The notes: a model not told the origin generated them from the letters alone. Shown: positions 8,647 through 17,364, numbered from the stretch's first letter. The stretch: DNA of 64,000 nucleotides from Spirillospora albida (GCF_000718255.1 NZ_JOFJ01000020.1:1-64000), one strand, 5' to 3'. Numbers and translations are program-made.

Positions 8647-9468
8647 TCAGATCGTGTCGGCGCCGCGGACGGTCAGGCCCTGCTCCTCGGCGATCGGCGT
8701 CCAGTAGCGGATGAACTCCGTCTTGGCGTCGCTGGCGCGCTGGTTGAAGTCCTGCACCTCGTCGTCGGGCGGGCAGCCGGGGGAGGTCTCCACGTAGCGC
8801 CGGTTCGACTCGGCCGACGCCTCCAGGGCCCGGACGAGCGCCTCCTTCATCGCGACACCGTCCTCCAGGGCGCTGACGTCGAGGTCTCGGGCCTTCTCCA
8901 GCTGCTCCTCGCGCTGCGCGAGGACGCGCCGGAGGGCGCCCGTGTCGCAGCCCTCCTCCACCGCGGTGCCCAGCTCCGAACGGGTCGCCGTCATCTCCTC
9001 CAGCAGCCCGTCCACGGCGCGGGCCTGCTCGGCGAGACCGCCCGCGGTGGGCGAGACGGCGCTCTCCGACACCTCACCGCGGCTCGGGACGGTGACGGGC
9101 GGTCCGGCCGGGTCGTCCGAGCCGCCCGACGGCCAGAAGATGATCGCCAGGGCGACGGTCAGGAGCGCGACCAGGCCCCCCGCGATCAGAAAGTACGGCG
9201 TGCTGCTGCGGCGCCGCGGCGGCGGCTCCCAGATGGTCGGTTCGGCCCAGCGGTCCGGGTCGTCCTGCGGCGGCACGGGGCCGTCCGCGGCGTGGCGCCC
9301 CGGCGCCGGCGGCGAGGGCGGCCACGGCTCGCGCGGATCGCCGCCCCACGGCGGCGGCACCGGCCCGCCGACCGAATCGCGCGTGGACGCGCCTTCCAGC
9401 CGGCCACCGCACCGGGTGCAGTTCGGCAACGCCGGATTGGTGTCGCTTCCGCACCGCTGGCACCGCAT
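8647..9468 (-). CDS. Zinc-ribbon, single-pass membrane protein (paralogue 1)
   Basis: A 273-residue protein with an N-terminal zinc ribbon (CQRC at 3-6, CTRC at 17-20), a Pro/Gly/Trp-rich cytoplasmic linker, one membrane helix at about 108-125 (IAGGLVALLTVALAIIF) and an extracytoplasmic helical domain with two cysteines. The domain order and the C-terminal pattern (a Lys/Phe/Trp-Pro run near the end) match the next minus-strand gene, so the two are paralogues. Function unknown; the topology suggests a sensor or anchor with a cytoplasmic metal-binding head. It converges on the 117-residue gene across a 30-bp gap. Confidence 0.6.
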   Translation of the reverse strand: MRCQRCGSDTNPALPNCTRCGGRLEGASTRDSVGGPVPPPWGGDPREPWPPSPPAPGRHAADGPVPPQDDPDRWAEPTIWEPPPRRRSSTPYFLIAGGLVALLTVALAIIFWPSGGSDDPAGPPVTVPSRGEVSESAVSPTAGGLAEQARAVDGLLEEMTATRSELGTAVEEGCDTGALRRVLAQREEQLEKARDLDVSALEDGVAMKEALVRALEASAESNRRYVETSPGCPPDDEVQDFNQRASDAKTEFIRYWTPIAEEQGLTVRGADTI

Positions 9469-9569
9469 GAAAGCCCCTCATCTGGACGTTCGACGCTGCC
9501 AACATACTGTGCCGTGCCCCACCGGACGGGTCCCGTCCGTCCGGTCGCAACCCGGTTGTGATGGTGCGG

Positions 9570-10997
9570 TCAGACCTGCGTCCAGGCCCGGCGGGGCTGG
9601 CCGGTGTCCTTGGCGACGGGGTTCCACAGCGTCACGAACTGCTTCTTGGCGAGCGTCGCGCGGCGCTCGTGCGCGGCGCGTCCGGGGACCTGCGCCGCGC
9701 TCGGACGGGGCTTGCCGCGGCAGCTCCCCTGGGTCTGCTGCGCCCAGACGAGCAGCACGCGGTCGACGTCCAGCGACGCCTGCAGCGCCTGCCGGAGCGA
9801 GCCGCGGAGCCGCTCACCGCCCGCGAGCCTGTCCAGTTTCAGGTTCTGCGTGCGCTGGATCTGGTTCTGGCGGCGCTGCGCCACGGTCTGGAAGCCCTGG
9901 ATCGCGGCGGGCAGCGTCTTGCACTTGCCCGCCCCGGCGAGCGCGCGGGCGAGGACCCGGCGGGTCTCGTGGCTGTCGGTCAGCACCGCGTTCATCGCGG
10001 CGGCCTGCGCGCGCGCGGCCGCGCTGATCGGGTTCTTCTGCGCGACCGGCTGCTGCTTGCCCGACGACGACGCGGACGGTTGCGCGCCGCTCGCGGGGTC
10101 GCCCCCCGACGGCCACGCCACGAACGCGATCGTGACGACGGCGACCGTGACGAGCGCTCCGACCGCGGCGAGGAGCGGCTTGCTCGGGCCGTTGCCGGCG
10201 CGGCCGCCGGACGGAGGCGGCGCGAACCCGCCCGGCCCCATGGGCGGCCCCATCGGGCCCTGCTGGAACTGCGGCCCGCCGAACTGCGGCCCGCCGAACT
10301 GCGGCCCGCCGAACCGAGGCTCGCCGAACCGAGGCTGGTCGAGCCGGGTCTGGTCGAAGCCCGGGTTCATGCCGAACGGCGCCCCGCTCTGCGGGACACC
10401 GCCCATCATCGGGCCGGGGGTGATCTGCGTCGCGCCGTCCATCGCCGGGCCGCCGGGCTGCGGCGGCAGGATCTGGGTGCCGCCGGTGTCACCGGACGGC
10501 CTGCGCGGCTGCGCGAACCACGACTCCGGGACGATCGACTCCGGCGCCTCGGGCTCCCGGACCGGCAGCGACCCGAACGTCGGCGCGGGCGGCGCGCTGT
10601 TCCACGCGGGCGCCGGGGTGCCGGCCTGCGGGGTCGGCGGGTCGGCGTCGGGGTCGAACGTCCACGCCGCGGTCGACTCGGGGTCGTGGAGCGGCGCCTG
10701 CTCCGGCGCCGGGGACGATGCCTCGTACAGCGGGGCGCCCGCCTGCGGCGGGGCCGTCGGCGCGGAGAGCGGAGTGGGCGGCGTCGACCAGGACGGTGCG
10801 GGCGGCGGGGCCGCCAGGGTCGGGTCGCCGACCCCCTGGCCGAACGCGTCGCCCTGGCCCGGCGGTGGGCCGAACCCGTCGGCGGGACGCGGCGGGCTGG
10901 TCGCCGGGCCGGCCGAATAGACGTCGATGGGCGCGTCGCAGTTCGAACACGTGCCGAGCGTCCCGGGCGTGTGATGGCCGCACGTCGGACACTGCAT
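9570..10997 (-). CDS. Zinc-ribbon, Pro-rich single-pass membrane protein (paralogue 2)
   Basis: A 475-residue protein laid out like its neighbour: zinc ribbon (CPTC at 3-6, CSNC at 17-20), a very long Pro/Gly-rich cytoplasmic region, one membrane helix (LLAAVGALVTVAVVTIAFVA), then an extracytoplasmic helical domain with two cysteines. The linker contains short FGGPQ repeats encoded by 15-bp units at about 10267-10341. The C-terminal domain resembles that of the adjacent paralogue, including a K-F-V-T-L-W-N-P segment near the end. The 101-bp gap suggests a tandem duplication with later expansion of the linker. Function unknown. Confidence 0.58.
   Translation of the reverse strand: MQCPTCGHHTPGTLGTCSNCDAPIDVYSAGPATSPPRPADGFGPPPGQGDAFGQGVGDPTLAAPPPAPSWSTPPTPLSAPTAPPQAGAPLYEASSPAPEQAPLHDPESTAAWTFDPDADPPTPQAGTPAPAWNSAPPAPTFGSLPVREPEAPESIVPESWFAQPRRPSGDTGGTQILPPQPGGPAMDGATQITPGPMMGGVPQSGAPFGMNPGFDQTRLDQPRFGEPRFGGPQFGGPQFGGPQFQQGPMGPPMGPGGFAPPPSGGRAGNGPSKPLLAAVGALVTVAVVTIAFVAWPSGGDPASGAQPSASSSGKQQPVAQKNPISAAARAQAAAMNAVLTDSHETRRVLARALAGAGKCKTLPAAIQGFQTVAQRRQNQIQRTQNLKLDRLAGGERLRGSLRQALQASLDVDRVLLVWAQQTQGSCRGKPRPSAAQVPGRAAHERRATLAKKQFVTLWNPVAKDTGQPRRAWTQV
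10267..10341. repeat. 15-bp coding repeats (FGGPQ units)
   Basis: Three near-perfect 15-bp units followed by two diverged ones, inside the zinc-ribbon membrane protein gene. They keep the frame and encode FGGPQ-like units of the Pro-rich linker, so copy-number change would alter only linker length. Confidence 0.7.
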
Positions 10998-11360
10998 CGC
11001 TCAGACCTCGCAATATCGGCGCTTCGCCCGTGCTCGCGATCCGTCCCGCCGCCGGCGGCAGGGACGCTTCCCCGTAAAACAGCACGGCTCCCGACAAACG
11101 TAGTGGGTAACGCCGTCCTCGGCTGCCGGGCCGGGATATCGGCGTACCTCAGTCGGGGCTGGCACCGAATCACGACATGTCGCTCAAGGTCAAGAAGCGT
11201 CCCGCCGGTTTACCCGACCCCCTGTGATCCTCGTCATATTCTACGGGCGCCGTGTCCGGCCGGGCGGGGTCGCGCCGATCCGGGCTCCCGAACGGCTAGG
11301 CTCAAAGCGGTTCTTTCGGTGCGGAGCCCGAGGCCCGGCACAACAGAGAAGACGGAGTCC
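10998..11360. other. Divergent intergenic region upstream of murT
   Basis: This 363-bp gap separates the minus-strand zinc-ribbon gene from murT and must carry divergent promoters. A TAGGCT hexamer at about 11298 is a candidate -10 for murT. I saw no gene, clear operator or known riboswitch. Confidence 0.4.
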
Positions 11361-12611
11361 ATGAGCGATCTTCCGCTGCGTTCGCAGCTGGCCGTCGCGC
11401 TCGGTCGCACGGCCGCGAAGATGTCCCGGCTTGCGGGCCGCGGCGACGGTTCGGTGATCGGAGGGCGGATCGGCCTCCGGCTCGACCCCGAGCTGCTGAC
11501 CCGCCTCGCCAAGGACCGCAAGCTCGTCCTCGTCAGCGCCACCAACGGCAAGACGACGACGACCCGGCTCATCACCTCGGCGATGACGCCGCTCGGCGAG
11601 GTCGCGACGAACGCGTTCGGCGCGAACATGCCGACCGGGCACGTGTCGGCGCTCGCGTCCGCGCCCGGCGCCCACTACGGCGTCCTGGAGTGTGACGAGA
11701 AGTACGTCCCGATGGTCCTGCGGGAGACCGGCGCGAACGTCGTCGCGCTGATGAACCTCAGCCGCGACCAGATGGACCGCGCCGCCGAGATCTGGCTGCT
11801 GGCGGGCAAGTGGCGCCGCGCGCTGGAGGCGTCCCCGCAGAGCCACGTCATCGCCAACTGCGACGACCCGCTCGTGACATGGGGGGCGTCCACCGCCAAG
11901 AGCGTCACCTGGGTCGCCGCGGGCCAGCACTGGCGCGAGGACTCCTGGTGCTGCCCCGAGTGCGGCGGCCCCCTCGACCGCCGCGACACCGAAGAGGACA
12001 GCGACTGGGCCTGCCGCCAGTGCCACTTCCGGCGGCCCCGCCCCGACTGGACCCTCAAGGGCGACCAGATCACCGACCCGCAGGGCCGCGTGTTCCCGCT
12101 CACCGGCCTGTCGCTGCCCGGCCGCGCGAACCGGTCGAACGCGCTGGTCGCGCTCGCCGTCGTCGCGCAGTTCGGCGTCCCGCCCGAGCAGGCGCTGCCG
12201 CTGCTCGCCCAGGTCACGTCGGTCGCCGGCCGGTACACGACCGTCGAGCACCAGGGCCGGACGATGCGGCTGCTGCTGTCGAAGAACCCGGCGGGCTGGC
12301 TGGAGGCGTTCGACGTCCTGCAGCCCGCGCCCGGCCCGGTCGCCCTGTCGATCAACGCGCAGGGCCCGGACGGCCGCGACACGTCCTGGCTCTGGGACGT
12401 CGACTACCGCATCCTGCGCGGCCGCCCCGTCTGGGTGACGGGCGAGCGCCGCGTCGACCTCGCCGCCCGGCTGGAGGCCGCCGAGGTGTCCTTCACGGTC
12501 GTGGACGACATCGACCAGGCGGTCATGTCCGTCCCGCCCGGCCACCTCGACATCATCGCCAACTACACCGCCTTCCAGAGCATCCGAACGAGGTACGGCC
12601 GTGTCGTCTGA
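11361..12611 (+). CDS. murT: Lipid II isoglutaminyl synthase, MurT subunit
   Basis: Mur-ligase-like ATP-dependent subunit that, with GatD, amidates the D-Glu of the lipid II stem peptide to D-isoglutamine on the cytoplasmic face. It has 416 residues. The P-loop is TNGKTTT at 61-67. A zinc ribbon typical of MurT is inserted in the central domain (Cys198, Cys201, Cys218, Cys221). The C-terminal domain is the MurT-specific DUF1727 type. ATG at 11361 is chosen because the family begins here and ACGGAG lies upstream; open frame further upstream is non-coding. Its end overlaps gatD by 11 bp, the usual arrangement for this heterodimer. Identification is firm. Confidence 0.93.
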   Translation: MSDLPLRSQLAVALGRTAAKMSRLAGRGDGSVIGGRIGLRLDPELLTRLAKDRKLVLVSATNGKTTTTRLITSAMTPLGEVATNAFGANMPTGHVSALASAPGAHYGVLECDEKYVPMVLRETGANVVALMNLSRDQMDRAAEIWLLAGKWRRALEASPQSHVIANCDDPLVTWGASTAKSVTWVAAGQHWREDSWCCPECGGPLDRRDTEEDSDWACRQCHFRRPRPDWTLKGDQITDPQGRVFPLTGLSLPGRANRSNALVALAVVAQFGVPPEQALPLLAQVTSVAGRYTTVEHQGRTMRLLLSKNPAGWLEAFDVLQPAPGPVALSINAQGPDGRDTSWLWDVDYRILRGRPVWVTGERRVDLAARLEAAEVSFTVVDDIDQAVMSVPPGHLDIIANYTAFQSIRTRYGRVV

Positions 12612-13311
12612 CCGCATCAAGATCGTCTGGATCTACCCGGACCTGCTCAGCACCTACGGCGACCAGGGCAACACGATCGTCCTGGAGCGCCGCGCCGCCC
12701 TGCGCGGCATCCCGACGCAGACCGTCAGCCTGCGCTCGGACGAGCCCGTCCCCGCCGACGGCGACATCTACCTCCTCGGCGGCGGCGAGGACCGCCCGCA
12801 GATCCTCGCCGCACAGCGCCTGCGCGGCGACGGCGGCCTCGCGCGCGCCGTCCAGTCCGGCGCCGTCGTGTTCGCGGTCTGCGCCGGCTACCAGCTGCTC
12901 GGCCACGAGTTCGGCGGCGAGGAGGGCCAGCCCGTCCAGGGCCTCGGCCTGCTCGACATCCGCTCCACCAGGGGTGAGCAGCGCGCCGTCGGCGAGATCG
13001 TCGGGGATGTCGCCGCCGAGCTGAACGTCCCGCGCATCACCGGCTTCGAGAACCACCAGGGCGTCACGCACCTCGGCCCGAACGCCCGCCCGTTCGCGCA
13101 GGTCGTCCACGGCGTCGGCAACGGCGACGGTTTCGAGGGCGCCTACCGGGGCCGCGTGCTCGGCACGTACATGCACGGCCCGGCGCTCGTCCGGAACCCC
13201 GGCCTGGCCGACCTGCTGCTGCGCTGGGCGGTGGGCCGCGACCTGCAGCCCATCGACGACTCCTGGGCCGGCCGCCTCCGCGAGGAACGCCTCAACGCCG
13301 TCATGGGCTAG
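12601..13311 (+). CDS. gatD: Lipid II isoglutaminyl synthase, glutaminase subunit GatD
   Basis: Class I glutamine amidotransferase that supplies ammonia to MurT for peptidoglycan amidation. It has 236 residues. The nucleophile is Cys94 in FAVCAGYQLLG and the catalytic His is His192 in TYMHGPAL; this enzyme group lacks the usual third Glu of the triad. GTG start inside the 3' end of murT gives an 11-bp overlap and implies translational coupling. The CobB/CobQ-like fold also occurs in cobyric acid synthases, but adjacency to MurT settles the role. Confidence 0.93.
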   Translation: MSSDRIKIVWIYPDLLSTYGDQGNTIVLERRAALRGIPTQTVSLRSDEPVPADGDIYLLGGGEDRPQILAAQRLRGDGGLARAVQSGAVVFAVCAGYQLLGHEFGGEEGQPVQGLGLLDIRSTRGEQRAVGEIVGDVAAELNVPRITGFENHQGVTHLGPNARPFAQVVHGVGNGDGFEGAYRGRVLGTYMHGPALVRNPGLADLLLRWAVGRDLQPIDDSWAGRLREERLNAVMG

Positions 13312-13380
13312 CCGATCCGCCGGAGGCCGGGCGCGTCCCCCTACGATGAAGATCGCGATCACAATCATCAGGAGGCGTTC

Positions 13381-13878
13381 ATGTCCGAGGTGACCTTCAA
13401 GGGCAGCCCGGTCGACGTCGGCGGGACCTTTCCCGCCGTCGGCGGCACCGCGCCCGGCTTCACGCTCGTCGGTGCGGACCTGTCGGAGAAGTCCCTGAGC
13501 GACTTCTCCGGCACCAAGGTCCTCAACATCTTCCCCAGCATCGACACCGGAGTGTGCGCGGCGTCCGTCCGCCGCTTCAACGAGGTGGCCGCCGAGCACC
13601 CGGACGTCACGGTCCTCTGCATCTCCGCCGACCTGCCGTTCGCGCAGAAGCGCTTCTGCGGCGCCGAGGGGCTGGAGAACGTGACGACGCTGTCCCTCAT
13701 GCGCGGCCGCGAGTTCCTGGCCGACTACGGCGTCGCCCAGCAGAGCGGCCCCCTCGCGGGCCTCGCCGCCCGCGCCGTGATCATCGTGGACGGCGACGGC
13801 AAGGTCGTCTACACCGAGCTCGTCCCGGAGATCACCCAGGAGCCCGACTACGACGGCGCCCTCGCCGCGCTCAAGTAG
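13381..13878 (+). CDS. tpx: Thiol peroxidase (atypical 2-Cys peroxiredoxin)
   Basis: Reduces hydrogen peroxide and alkyl hydroperoxides in the cytoplasm using thioredoxin. It has 165 residues, the normal length. The peroxidatic Cys59 lies in SIDTGVCA and the resolving Cys93 in RFCGAEG; the family GGxAPxF segment is at 21-27. ATG has a strong AGGAGG 6-7 bases upstream. A TACGAT hexamer near 13342 is a reasonable -10, so the gene probably has its own promoter after gatD. Confidence 0.93.
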   Translation: MSEVTFKGSPVDVGGTFPAVGGTAPGFTLVGADLSEKSLSDFSGTKVLNIFPSIDTGVCAASVRRFNEVAAEHPDVTVLCISADLPFAQKRFCGAEGLENVTTLSLMRGREFLADYGVAQQSGPLAGLAARAVIIVDGDGKVVYTELVPEITQEPDYDGALAALK

Positions 13879-13900
13879 TCCCTTGCCCGGTGGCGCCGCC

Positions 13901-14281
13901 CGGCGGCGCCACCGCGGCGGCCCGGGAGGCGACCGGTCAGCGCTTGAGGGCCGCCACCAGCACCCGGAACGCCTCCCGGCTGAGCGCGAGATGCCCGCCC
14001 TCCGGATCCTTGCTGTCACGCACACCGACGCACGGGCCGACCCGGCCAACCTCGACGCAGTTGCCGCCGGTGTCGGTGCTGCGGGACGCCTTGCGCCACG
14101 CGATCATGCTCGAGTCCACGTCGAGCCTCCTATGTCCAGTAGTCCCTGCCGGCGGCGCCACCGCGGCGGCCCGGGAGGTGAGCGCTCAGCGCTTGAGATC
14201 CGCCACCAGCACCCGGAACGCCTCCCGGCTGAGCGCGAGATGCCCGCCCTCCGGATCCTTGCTGTCACGCACACCGACGCA
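13901..14281. repeat. 132-bp near-identical direct repeat covering two DUF397 gene ends
   Basis: Positions 13901-14032 and 14150-14281 (offset 249 bp) are almost identical. Each copy contains the last two thirds of a DUF397 gene plus about 36 bp of its downstream sequence. The 5' thirds of the two genes differ more. This is the mark of a recent tandem duplication or of gene conversion confined to the 3' part. Confidence 0.85.
13937..14119 (-). CDS. DUF397 domain protein (copy 1)
   Basis: A 60-residue DUF397 protein, the small partner usually encoded beside WhiJ-like XRE regulators in actinomycetes; proposed roles are antagonist or partner of the regulator. It shows the family signs: W-R-K-A-S near the start, C-V-E-V, V-G-V-R-D-S-K-D-P and L-x-x-S-R-E-A-F. 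I chose GTG 14119 because AGGAGG lies 6 bases upstream and the length then equals copy 2. Its last 32 codons are nearly identical in DNA to copy 2. Confidence 0.85.
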   Translation of the reverse strand: MDSSMIAWRKASRSTDTGGNCVEVGRVGPCVGVRDSKDPEGGHLALSREAFRVLVAALKR

Positions 14282-14368
14282 GCGAGGGCTTGAGGCCACC
14301 TCCACGCATTCGCCTCCGGTGCCGCCGCTGTGGCTGCTCTTGCGCCAGGTTGCCGTGCTCAAGTCCAT
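14186..14368 (-). CDS. DUF397 domain protein (copy 2)
   Basis: A 60-residue DUF397 protein starting MDLSTATWRKSSHS. Its ATG lies 10 bp inside the 3' end of the upstream XRE gene, so it is probably translationally coupled to it. This is the standard XRE-DUF397 arrangement and suggests copy 2 is the original partner, with copy 1 the duplicate. DUF397 proteins are small and acidic and have no known catalytic motif. Confidence 0.88.
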   Translation of the reverse strand: MDLSTATWRKSSHSGGTGGECVEVASSPRCVGVRDSKDPEGGHLALSREAFRVLVADLKR

Positions 14369-15174
14369 CGTTCTGCTTGTACCTTCCGAATGAAGTCAAG
14401 TGACTGGTCTTGGGGGAGAGCCAAAGCGCGGACTTCTCGGAGCGCCCGGCGCAGGGCGATCAGGTCGTCGTACTCCTCCAGGGTGAACCCGCGAGCCGGG
14501 CTCTCGATGTACGCGATCTCGCGCACGTCTTCCGTCGTGGCGATCGTGAACGAACTGATGCTACCGAGGTGGTCGCCCCGCATCGGAACGATGTGCAGTG
14601 TCACTCCCAGCTTCTTGGGAGCCTCCAGCAGGTGCTCGCATTGCTCCCGCATGATCTGCGGGTTTCCGACCTTCCGTAGAAGAACCGCCTCGTCCATCAG
14701 GAAAGTGCAACCGGGCGGCGGCGGATTCTCCCTCCGTAAGATGTTCTGCCGCGCGAGGCGCTCGTCCACCTTCTCCTTATCGCCGTAGAGGACCACCGTC
14801 GCGTAGGACGGTGTCTGCAGCAGGCCGTGGACGAGCGAGAGACTGTAGGACGTCAGTTCGCATGCGGTCTCCTCCACGGGCAGCCACTCGTACCAGGTGG
14901 GGAATTCGGCGCCCTTGACGCAGTCCTCCCAGAGTTCCACGAGGTCGCCGTTCGCTCCGAGTTCGCGATCCATCGCCTCTGCGAACTCCCTGGTGCAGCG
15001 TGTCCGGCCCGTCTCCACCTGGCCGATGTACTGCGATGTGACGCCCTGCCCGTCATGAGCCCGGCGCGCGACGTTCTCCTGGCTCCATCCCTTGGCTTCC
15101 CGGAACCTGCGGAATCTGCGCCCGAACGTGATCAGGCCGGGACTGACCTTCGCCTTCGTTCGCCGTGGTGCCAT
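14359..15174 (-). CDS. WhiJ-like XRE transcriptional regulator (HTH plus DUF5753)
   Basis: DNA-binding regulator of the large WhiJ-like family of morphologically complex actinomycetes. The chosen start (MAPRRTKAK, ATG 15174) gives 271 residues; an upstream ATG at 15231 would add 19 unconserved residues. An N-terminal helix-turn-helix (about 17-70: FRRFREAKGWSQENVARRA...TSQYIGQVETGR) is followed by the DUF5753 ligand or protein-binding domain (YEWLPVEETA, SYSLSLVHGLLQTPSYA, MDEAVLLRKVG). Members sit with DUF397 and an anti-sigma-like ATPase, as here, and are thought to repress developmental genes until antagonised. Confidence 0.9.
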   Translation of the reverse strand: MAPRRTKAKVSPGLITFGRRFRRFREAKGWSQENVARRAHDGQGVTSQYIGQVETGRTRCTREFAEAMDRELGANGDLVELWEDCVKGAEFPTWYEWLPVEETACELTSYSLSLVHGLLQTPSYATVVLYGDKEKVDERLARQNILRRENPPPPGCTFLMDEAVLLRKVGNPQIMREQCEHLLEAPKKLGVTLHIVPMRGDHLGSISSFTIATTEDVREIAYIESPARGFTLEEYDDLIALRRALREVRALALPQDQSLDFIRKVQAERWT

Positions 15175-15327
15175 GCACGCATGGTCTCCAACCTCGACAC
15201 AAGCGGCCACCAAGTCGGCGAACTCGATCAAGGGCGATTCTCAGGGGCGACCTGTGCTTCGTGACGCAGAGCGATGGGGTCGTGCCTGAATGGGCGCACG
15301 AAACGGCTACGTTGCGGAGGCGGAGCA

Positions 15328-15723
15328 ATGCCGGTGACAGCCATGGCGCCCGAGGTGCCGACGATCGTCCTCGAGGCCACGGAGGAGGCGCCGCGGCTGG
15401 CGCGGCGGTTCCTCGCCGAGCGGTTCCGGGAGTGGGGGATCGAGGACGACTACGTGGGACGGCTCGTGGTGTGCGAGCTGGTCACGAACGCGCTGCGGCA
15501 CGGTGAAGGGCCGATCATCGTCCGCGTCTTCCTGGACGAGGGGGACGGGCGTCCGGTCATCGAGGTCTGGGACGGCGGTGAAGGCCGGCCGGTGGAGTGT
15601 CCGGAGGACCACGCCGCCACCGGCGGCCGGGGACTGGTGCTGATGTCACGCCTGGTGCGCGCGTGGGACGTCCGCCCCCTCAACGAGGGCGGCAAGGTCG
15701 TCTGGGCGAAGTGCGACCGCTGA
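15328..15723 (+). CDS. Anti-sigma-factor-like ATPase (HATPase_c, RsbW type)
   Basis: A 131-residue GHKL ATPase of the RsbW/SpoIIAB-like group, which act as serine kinases or sigma-factor antagonists. The N box is CELVTNALRHG and the G box is GGRGLVLM. ATG 15328 is chosen because GGAGGCGG precedes it; the sequence upstream in frame is not family-like. It is divergent from the WhiJ-like/DUF397 genes, and the three-gene set (XRE, DUF397, HATPase) is a recurrent actinomycete regulatory module. No sigma factor or STAS anti-anti-sigma gene is nearby, so its partner is unknown. Confidence 0.85.
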   Translation: MPVTAMAPEVPTIVLEATEEAPRLARRFLAERFREWGIEDDYVGRLVVCELVTNALRHGEGPIIVRVFLDEGDGRPVIEVWDGGEGRPVECPEDHAATGGRGLVLMSRLVRAWDVRPLNEGGKVVWAKCDR

Positions 15724-15735
15724 CCGGTTCTTCGG

Positions 15736-16755
15736 TCAGCGGGCGCGGGACTCCTCGCGGTCCTTGTCCTTCTTGCGGGACATGCGGATGGAGCCGGCGT
15801 GCGCCTTCTCCTCCGGGTGGTGGCGGACGCGGACGAGACTCGCGACCGTCGTGATCGTGAGGATCACCAGGATCACGGCCAGCGAGAGCGGCGTCGGGAT
15901 CTTCGGGACGGCGTGCGCCACGTCCTCGTGGAGGAAGAGCATGATGAGCTTCACGCCGATGAACGCCAGGATCAGGGAGAGGCCGATCGAGAGGTAGACG
16001 AGGCGTTCCAGCAGTCCCTCGATCAGGAAGAACAGGGCCCGCAGCCCGAGGAGCGCGAACGCGTTCGCGGAGAAGACGATGAAGGGCTCCGACGTCACGC
16101 CGAAGACCGCGGGAATGGAGTCGAGGGCGAACAGGATGTCGGTGCTGCCGATCGCGATGAAGACGAGGAGCAGGGGCGTCATCACGCGCTGGCCGTCCTC
16201 GTGGGCGAGCATTTTCCCGCCGTGGAAATCGGTGCTGACCGGCAGGATCTTGCGCGCCCGGCGGACGAGGAAGCTGTCCTCGACGTCGGGTTCCTCGTTG
16301 CGGTGGCGGATCAGCTGAACGGCCGTCCAGATCAGGATCAGCCCGAACAGCAGGAACGTGAACGAGAACAGGCTGACCGCGGCGGCGCCGATCGCGATGA
16401 GGATGGTGCGCAGGACGAGCGCGGCGGCGATGCCGAACAGCAGGACCTTCTGCTGGTACTCGGCCGGGACGCTGAACCGCGCCAGGATGATGACGAAGAC
16501 GAAGAGGTTGTCGACCGACAGGCTCTTCTCGACGATCCAGCCCGCGAAGTACTCGGTGCCCGCCGTGTGGCCGATGAACGCCCATACCGCGACGCCGAAG
16601 AGGACCGCGACGCCGATGTAGAAGACGGACCAGAAGGTGGCCTCGCGCAGGCCGACCGCGTGCGGGCGCCGGACGGCCACGAGCAGGTCGAGGACGAAGA
16701 GGAAGACGATCAGGCCGATCGTCGCCGCCCAGGCCCAGCCGGGTATGTCGACCAT
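15736..16755 (-). CDS. TerC family integral membrane protein
   Basis: A 339-residue protein with about nine membrane segments. TerC/Alx proteins are linked to tellurite resistance, Mn efflux or metal loading of exported proteins. Typical signs are the acidic residues in membrane segments: VDNLFVFV near 81 and GSTDILFALDSIPA near 200. The C terminus is a charged cytoplasmic tail (SRKKDKDREESRAR). ATG is preceded by GAGGAG. I looked for a Mn-type yybP-ykoY riboswitch in the leader and did not recognise one. Confidence 0.9.
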   Translation of the reverse strand: MVDIPGWAWAATIGLIVFLFVLDLLVAVRRPHAVGLREATFWSVFYIGVAVLFGVAVWAFIGHTAGTEYFAGWIVEKSLSVDNLFVFVIILARFSVPAEYQQKVLLFGIAAALVLRTILIAIGAAAVSLFSFTFLLFGLILIWTAVQLIRHRNEEPDVEDSFLVRRARKILPVSTDFHGGKMLAHEDGQRVMTPLLLVFIAIGSTDILFALDSIPAVFGVTSEPFIVFSANAFALLGLRALFFLIEGLLERLVYLSIGLSLILAFIGVKLIMLFLHEDVAHAVPKIPTPLSLAVILVILTITTVASLVRVRHHPEEKAHAGSIRMSRKKDKDREESRAR

Positions 16756-16869
16756 GGCGGCTCCTCACGACGCGGGGATGTCGGCACACTCATTTCCGTT
16801 CTGAGGGAGATCAACCGATCGCGATGACTTTCGGGGCGCGTGACGGTCGGTCTCGGCAGGAGGTGCAGG

Positions 16870-17364
16870 ATGAAGGTCGAACTGGACGCCCGGTACAGCT
16901 CGGAGGGCGCCGAGGCCGTCGAATGGGACGTCACGCGGGAGCGGCTCGCGGCCGCGGAGACGTACTGGCTCAGCACCGTCCGGCCGGACGGGCGACCTCA
17001 CGTGACGCCGCTCATCGCCGTGTGGATGGACGACGCCCTCTATTTCTCCACGGGCGCCGAGGAGCGCAAGGCGAGGAACCTCGATGAGAACCCGAACTGC
17101 GTCATGACGACCGGATGCAATCGCATGGGCGACGGCCTCGACATCGTCGTGGAGGGCCGCGCCGCCCGCGTCCGGGACGAGGAGAGACTGCGGCGCCTCG
17201 CGGCGGCGCACGTCGAGAAGTACGGCGAGGACTGGTCGTACTCCGTGCAGGACGGTGACTTCGTCCATGAGGGGCATGTCGCGCGGGTGTACGAGATCGT
17301 CCCGGCCACCGTCTTCGGCTTCGGGAAGGGCGGGTTCAGCCAGACCCGCTACCGCTTTCAGTAG
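16870..17364 (+). CDS. Pyridoxamine 5'-phosphate oxidase family protein
   Basis: A 164-residue split-beta-barrel flavin or F420-binding protein of the PNPOx-like superfamily. Typical features are ETYWLSTVRPDGRPHVTPL (strand pair with the phosphate-binding Arg/Thr) and ALYFSTGAEERKARNL. ATG 16870 is chosen because AGGAGG lies 6 bases upstream. The substrate cannot be told from sequence; in actinobacteria many such proteins are F420-dependent reductases rather than true PdxH. Its stop overlaps the convergent DsrE gene by 7 bp. Confidence 0.82.
   Translation: MKVELDARYSSEGAEAVEWDVTRERLAAAETYWLSTVRPDGRPHVTPLIAVWMDDALYFSTGAEERKARNLDENPNCVMTTGCNRMGDGLDIVVEGRAARVRDEERLRRLAAAHVEKYGEDWSYSVQDGDFVHEGHVARVYEIVPATVFGFGKGGFSQTRYRFQ

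Noticed and set aside
10267..10341. 15-bp repeats as an independent DNA element
   Set aside because: They are in frame and encode FGGPQ units of a Pro-rich linker; a coding repeat explains them.
16756..16869. Mn-sensing yybP-ykoY riboswitch before the TerC gene
   Set aside because: The leader is short and I could not find the conserved loop sequences.
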